Source: Oscillospiraceae bacterium
Lineage (GTDB): Bacteria; Bacillota; Clostridia; UMGS1810
Reading direction: 5' to 3'
Assembly (NCBI GenBank): GCA_022769845.1
Contig: JALEIO010000216.1
Coordinates: forward strand, 1 to 10,210
Length of the DNA stretch: 10,210 bases
The notes below the pieces were generated by a model. It was given only the letters and a program-made list of their open reading frames with translations, did not search any database and was not told where the DNA came from. Positions 6,537 to 10,210 of this stretch are shown here, in pieces (the stretch's first letter is position 1; each line of letters opens with the position of its first letter). The position numbers and the translations under genes were made by a program.

Positions 6537-7829
6537 ATGCCCCAAAGCTACATACCCTTTACAAAAGAGATGAAAAAAGACTATACAATTCTTGTTCCGA
6601 ATATGCTTCCGACGCATTTTAAACTGATTATGAGCGTACTTAAAACCTACGGATACAAAACCGAGCTGTTGGAAACAAACGGTCCGGACATTGCCGAAAC
6701 AGGACTTAAATATACTCACAACGACACCTGCTATCCTGCAATTTTGGTTATCGGGCAGTTTTTAAGCGCACTTTTGTCAGGCAAGTACGACACGCACAAG
6801 GTTGCTCTCATTATGTTCCAAACAGGCGGAGGCTGCCGTGCGTCAAATTATATTTATCTTATAAGAAAGGCGCTTAAAAAGGCAAATCTCGAATATATTC
6901 CCGTAATTTCACTCTCTATTGCAGGCATTGAAAAGCACCCCGGGTTTAAATTAAGCCCCAAAATGCTTAAAAATATGATTTACGCAACGCTTTACGGCGA
7001 CCTTATGATGTCGCTTGCAAATCAGGTCAAGCCGTACGAAAAGACAAGTGGCGATGCCGACAGGCTTGTTGAAAAGTGGACGGACACACTCGGAAAACAA
7101 CTCGGATTAAAGGGAAAATCAAATTATCGCAAAATTAAGGAAAATTATGCAAGCATTATCGCCGATTTTGCAAAAATTCCTGTTGAGCATAAGGATACAG
7201 TTAAGGTTGGCATTGTGGGCGAAATTTTCGTAAAATATTCGCCGCTTGCAAACAATGAGCTGGAAAAATTTCTTCTTTCCGAGGGAGCAGAACCTGTTGT
7301 ACCGGGACTTTTTGACTTTCTTATGTACTGCGTTTACAACGCGCTTACAGAATATCGGGTTTACGGCAAAAATGCACTTATCTACCCTGTTTACCACTCT
7401 GTTTACCGTCTGTTATGCAAAAAAAAGCGCGATGTTATAGACCTTATAAAGAAAAACGGAATTTTTGAAGCATGGACGCCTTTTGAAGAAATAGTTTCGC
7501 TCGCGCCCGACCTTATAAACACCGCTGTAAAAATGGGTGAAGGGTGGCTTCTTACCGCCGAAATGCTGGAGCTCGGCAAAACAGGCTGCACAAATATTGT
7601 CTGCACTCAGCCTTTTGGATGTTTGCCCAATCACATTTGCGGCAAAGGTATGATGAAGCCTATTAAAGAAAAAATTCCGAACGTCAATATTGTTGCAATA
7701 GACTATGACGCGGGCGCAAGCAGGGTAAATCAGGAAAACAGACTGAAATTAATGCTTTTCAACGCGCGAAGAAACAAGGAAAACGACGTGAAAAGCGCTA
7801 AAAAAAATACAAGCAATCAGCTTGTATAA
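6537..7829 (+). CDS. COG3581-like / 2-hydroxyacyl-CoA dehydratase (HgdB)-related protein, partner of the activase
   Basis: 430-residue cytoplasmic protein resembling the C-terminal module of the large fused activase-related proteins and, distantly, the HgdB/BcrB Fe-S subunits. The start is ATG with AAAGGA at 6524-6529 and a 7-nt spacer, 18 nt after the activase, so the two are almost certainly co-transcribed. Motifs seen: NDTC65YP, TGGGC100RASNY, and near the C-terminus VC356TQPFGC362LPNHIC368GKG, then IDYDAGASRVNQENRL. These glycine- and cysteine-rich loops are the likely Fe-S ligands; C265, C294 and C351 look less conserved. Inferred role: electron acceptor or reductase protein charged by the preceding ATPase. 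No substrate can be assigned. The last 20 residues or so after FNARR form a polar tail whose codons coincide with a terminator for the opposite strand. A rho-independent terminator follows at 7865. Confidence 0.78.
   Translation: MPQSYIPFTKEMKKDYTILVPNMLPTHFKLIMSVLKTYGYKTELLETNGPDIAETGLKYTHNDTCYPAILVIGQFLSALLSGKYDTHKVALIMFQTGGGCRASNYIYLIRKALKKANLEYIPVISLSIAGIEKHPGFKLSPKMLKNMIYATLYGDLMMSLANQVKPYEKTSGDADRLVEKWTDTLGKQLGLKGKSNYRKIKENYASIIADFAKIPVEHKDTVKVGIVGEIFVKYSPLANNELEKFLLSEGAEPVVPGLFDFLMYCVYNALTEYRVYGKNALIYPVYHSVYRLLCKKKRDVIDLIKKNGIFEAWTPFEEIVSLAPDLINTAVKMGEGWLLTAEMLELGKTGCTNIVCTQPFGCLPNHICGKGMMKPIKEKIPNVNIVAIDYDAGASRVNQENRLKLMLFNARRNKENDVKSAKKNTSNQLV
7800..7827 (-). terminator. Intrinsic terminator of the decarboxylase-birA operon, lying inside the opposing gene
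   Basis: Read on the minus strand: ATACAAGC (7827-7820), loop TGATT, GCTTGTAT (7814-7807), then a run of seven T (7806-7800). The 8-bp stem is perfect and the T-run is only on the minus side, so it should stop transcription coming from birA, about 90 nt past the birA stop. The same bases encode the last nine codons and part of the stop codon of the plus-strand COG3581-like gene. Confidence 0.8.
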
Positions 7830-7864
7830 AATATTGAGTGATTTTAAATTTTCACCCGTATGAT

Positions 7865-7898
7865 AACCGATTTGTAAAAAATTTCAAATCGGTTTTTA
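7865..7898 (+). terminator. Intrinsic terminator of the activase operon
   Basis: AACCGATTTG (7865-7874), a 10-nt loop region and CAAATCGGTT (7885-7894) form a perfect 10-bp stem followed by TTTATTTTAT on the plus strand. The T-rich tail runs over the birA stop codon (7896-7898). The minus side of this hairpin is followed by ATCATACGG, without a T-run, so it is expected to work mainly for the plus-strand operon. Confidence 0.85.
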
Positions 7899-8867
7899 TT
7901 TTATCCTGATACTTATTTCGCCCGATGTTAAAATAACCTTTTCACCGTTTTCCCTTTCGGCAATAAGATTGCAGTCGTCATTTATTCCTATGCATTTGGC
8001 GTTGTATTTTTTATCGCCCGAAATAACGATTATATCCTTTCCGGCAGCAAGCTGCTTTTCCTTATAACAATCCACAAAACTGCGGCTTTCAATATTCTTA
8101 TAGTATTCAAAAAAATTATCCAGAATTTTTGCGGCGAGGATGTTTTTCATATTGCATTTTTGAGTATTAAAAATACTGCCGGCAATATTTTCAATTTCAG
8201 AAGGAAATCCGTTATCCGGCGCATAAACGTTAACGCCGATACCCAAAACGGCGTAATCGAGCCTTCCCTCCTCAACTGCGGTTGCCGCTTCGGTAAGAAT
8301 TCCGCACACCTTTTTGTCAAAAAGAAATATATCGTTTACCCACTTGATTTTTGAAACGTTACCCGATACAAAATCAACCGCGCACGCAACCGCCGCCGCT
8401 GCTGCTGTTGTTATAAGCGGCGTATCTTCAACGGAAATTTTCGGGCGAAGAACTATACTCAAATATATTCCCGTACCTTGCGGCGAAAAAAAGCTTCTGC
8501 CCATTCGCCCTCTTCCCTCCGACTGCTCCGAAGCAATATATACACTTCCCTCACGCGCGCCGTCCGAGGCTTTTTGGCGGGCAATTTTGTTGGTGGACGA
8601 AACAACGTCAAAAACTTCTATATCAAAAAAATCCTTGTTTTTTATATACTGAAAAATACCCTTCCTTGTAAGAACGTCGTTATCGGGCAAAAGGCAATAT
8701 CCGTTTTCGCGCGATGAGTTAAACCTGTATCCGTCCTTTTTCAGTTCGTTAACCGCCTTCCAGACGGCATTGCGCGACACGTTAAGCGTCTTTGCAAGAT
8801 ATTGTCCCGAAAAACTTTCACCGCGGTTTTTATTAAAAATTTCAAGAATACTTTCCTTCACACTCAT
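7896..8867 (-). CDS. birA: BirA, bifunctional biotin-[acetyl-CoA-carboxylase] ligase and biotin repressor
   Basis: 323-residue cytoplasmic enzyme that activates biotin with ATP to biotinyl-5'-AMP and transfers it to the lysine of biotin carrier domains. An N-terminal winged helix-turn-helix (about residues 1-62, with LAKTLNVSRNAVWKAVNELKKDGY) marks the repressor-type class, which binds biotin operators when loaded with biotinyl-AMP. The catalytic domain shows SSTN (90-93), the adenylate loop GRGRMGR (118-124), KWVNDI (175-180, where E. coli has KWPNDV) and KKVCGILTE with catalytic K186. A small C-terminal SH3-like domain starts near 275. The length matches the family. The ATG overlaps the decarboxylase stop (ATGA), with AGGTGA about 7 nt upstream, implying translational coupling. 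No biotin synthesis gene or BirA operator is visible in the window. Confidence 0.95.
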   Translation of the reverse strand: MSVKESILEIFNKNRGESFSGQYLAKTLNVSRNAVWKAVNELKKDGYRFNSSRENGYCLLPDNDVLTRKGIFQYIKNKDFFDIEVFDVVSSTNKIARQKASDGAREGSVYIASEQSEGRGRMGRSFFSPQGTGIYLSIVLRPKISVEDTPLITTAAAAAVACAVDFVSGNVSKIKWVNDIFLFDKKVCGILTEAATAVEEGRLDYAVLGIGVNVYAPDNGFPSEIENIAGSIFNTQKCNMKNILAAKILDNFFEYYKNIESRSFVDCYKEKQLAAGKDIIVISGDKKYNAKCIGINDDCNLIAERENGEKVILTSGEISIRIK

Positions 8868-10210
8868 TTTTCATCACCTGTTCTTTTCTTTACAACGTCT
8901 ATTGTAAAATCCTCGCGTATTCCCGAAATTTCCGCACCGCTGTCGAGTATTTCAAGCACTGATTTGATATGCTCGCTTGATATAACATCCCCCGGGATTA
9001 AAATAGGTATTCCGGGCGGATATTTGCACACAATGTTTTTTGACACTCTTCCGAGAGCGTCCTTTAGTTCAACCGCCTCCGACTCGGCAAAAAACGCATC
9101 GCGCGGAGTTAATTTCATTGCGTGGGTAACCCCTTTTGACGGGCGGTCGGAAAGCTCTTTTATACCAACGGTTTTGCCCGCTATTGTAACAATAGCTTTT
9201 GCAAGCTTTTTAACGTCCGAAAGCTTGTTATACGGTGTAAAAATGCACACAATATTCAAATCGTCACAAAGCTCAACCTTTATATCAAAGCGCGAATTCA
9301 AAATCTGCGCCGCGTCATATCCGCTCACACCCGAAAACGCAAAGTTTATAACAATTCTCGTTTTGTCGTATGCAAAAACGTCTGCACTGCCTGTTATTTC
9401 GTCGTCAAGCCAATAAGCGTTTGAGTTGTTGTTTACATAATCCGCCGCCTCTGCCACCGCCGAAAGCATTTTGTCATATCGCTCTTTATGATTTTCGGCT
9501 TCAAACACCGATTTTTCCAGCGCCGCCATTGCCGCATACGACGCGCTGGACGTCTGATACATAGAAATTGCGGCGAGAATTTCTTTATTCAAAAAATTGT
9601 TGCAGTTAACGTGCAAAAATGCCGAACCGTTAAGACCGCCGAGCGTTTTTGACGCACTCTGCACCACAAAATCCGCACCGTACTCAACCGCTGATTTTGG
9701 AAGCTTATCACAAAAATTAAAATGCGCACCGTGCGCCTCGTCAACAATCATAAACATATTGTTTGTGTGTGCAAGAGTTGTAATTTTTTCAACATCACTC
9801 ACCACGCCGTAATAGTTCGGCGAAGTAATAAGCATTGCTTTCGCATTCGGAAATGTCGAAACGGTACGTTCAAGGGCGGCATAATCAAAGCCGCCGCCGA
9901 AGCCGAAACGATGCATATATACCGGCTCAACAAAAATGGGCAGAAGTCCCAAAAGAATTATTGCATTTATCACCGATTTGTGGCAGTTTCGGTCAACGAT
10001 AATCATATCATTTTGTTTAAGACACAGCGTAAGTGCAGCCAAAATTCCGCTGCTCGCGCCGTTTAAAAGATAAAAGCTTCGTTCCGCGCCATAAATTCTT
10101 GCAAGCTGATTTTGGCTCATTTTTACATACGCCGTAGGATTGGGCATACCCTTTATAACATCAAGATTTCCCATATCCATACCAAAAAAATCCTCGGTCA
10201 TAATATCGAG
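8864..10210 (-). CDS. PLP-dependent Orn/Lys/Arg decarboxylase family protein (5' end beyond the window)
   Basis: Fold-type I pyridoxal-phosphate enzyme of the short Orn/Lys/Arg decarboxylase group (B. subtilis SpeA/YaaO-like, about 480-490 residues). Known members remove CO2 from arginine, lysine or ornithine to give agmatine, cadaverine or putrescine; the substrate here cannot be told. The frame is open to the right edge. The ATG at 10201 falls inside the usual conserved region, so about 45 N-terminal residues are missing. Counting from that Met: NGASSG (47-52, phosphate side), DRNCHKS (70-76, His stacking on PLP), SPNYYGVVSD (127-136), DEAHGAH (154-160, Asp pairing with the pyridine nitrogen) and SASKTLGGLNGSAFLH (182-197), with Schiff-base K185. 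Ser184 stands where the family normally has His before this Lys. The C-terminal domain has KYPPGIPILIPGD. It overlaps birA by 4 nt. Confidence 0.9.
   Translation of the reverse strand, partial: LDIMTEDFFGMDMGNLDVIKGMPNPTAYVKMSQNQLARIYGAERSFYLLNGASSGILAALTLCLKQNDMIIVDRNCHKSVINAIILLGLLPIFVEPVYMHRFGFGGGFDYAALERTVSTFPNAKAMLITSPNYYGVVSDVEKITTLAHTNNMFMIVDEAHGAHFNFCDKLPKSAVEYGADFVVQSASKTLGGLNGSAFLHVNCNNFLNKEILAAISMYQTSSASYAAMAALEKSVFEAENHKERYDKMLSAVAEAADYVNNNSNAYWLDDEITGSADVFAYDKTRIVINFAFSGVSGYDAAQILNSRFDIKVELCDDLNIVCIFTPYNKLSDVKKLAKAIVTIAGKTVGIKELSDRPSKGVTHAMKLTPRDAFFAESEAVELKDALGRVSKNIVCKYPPGIPILIPGDVISSEHIKSVLEILDSGAEISGIREDFTIDVVKKRTGDEK

Overview
The window looks like chromosome from a strictly anaerobic, fermentative Gram-positive bacterium, most likely a clostridium. 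The evidence is strong AGGAGG-type ribosome binding sites, sigma-A-type promoters with AT-rich surroundings, an Rnf operon in the clostridial order C-D-G-E, and an oxygen-sensitive ATP-driven electron activator of the 2-hydroxyacyl-CoA dehydratase type. No mobile element, tRNA, rRNA or CRISPR array is visible. The species cannot be named from the sequence.

Left arm (1-3399, minus strand): rnfC, rnfD, rnfG and the first 178 codons of rnfE, tightly packed. rnfA and rnfB would be expected past the left edge. The products form the membrane ferredoxin:NAD+ oxidoreductase, which couples electron flow between ferredoxin and NAD+ to Na+ or H+ transport. Ligands and flavin sites can be read directly: two 4Fe-4S motifs in RnfC, covalent-FMN threonine motifs in RnfD and RnfG, and the two membrane cysteines in RnfE. 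Three of the four genes begin with TTG or GTG.

Centre (3400-7829): a 197-bp spacer carries two divergent promoters, one for rnf and one for a two-gene plus-strand operon. The first plus gene encodes a 973-residue protein with two ASKHA ATPase/activase domains and a COG3580/DUF2229-like C-terminal half. The second encodes a 430-residue COG3581/HgdB-like partner. From memory of the family, related bacteria often carry these as one polypeptide of about 1,400 residues. Archerase ATPases take one low-potential electron from ferredoxin or flavodoxin and push it, with ATP, onto an iron-sulfur acceptor protein. The divergent Rnf operon could supply that reduced ferredoxin. The physiological substrate is unknown.

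Right arm (7896-10210, minus strand): a pyridoxal-phosphate Orn/Lys/Arg-type decarboxylase, cut by the right edge, is followed by birA, the biotin ligase and repressor, with a 4-bp ATGA overlap. This operon converges on the central one. Each side has its own intrinsic terminator. The one for the birA side lies inside the last codons of the opposing gene, so the two mRNAs should overlap by roughly 100 nt at their 3' ends.
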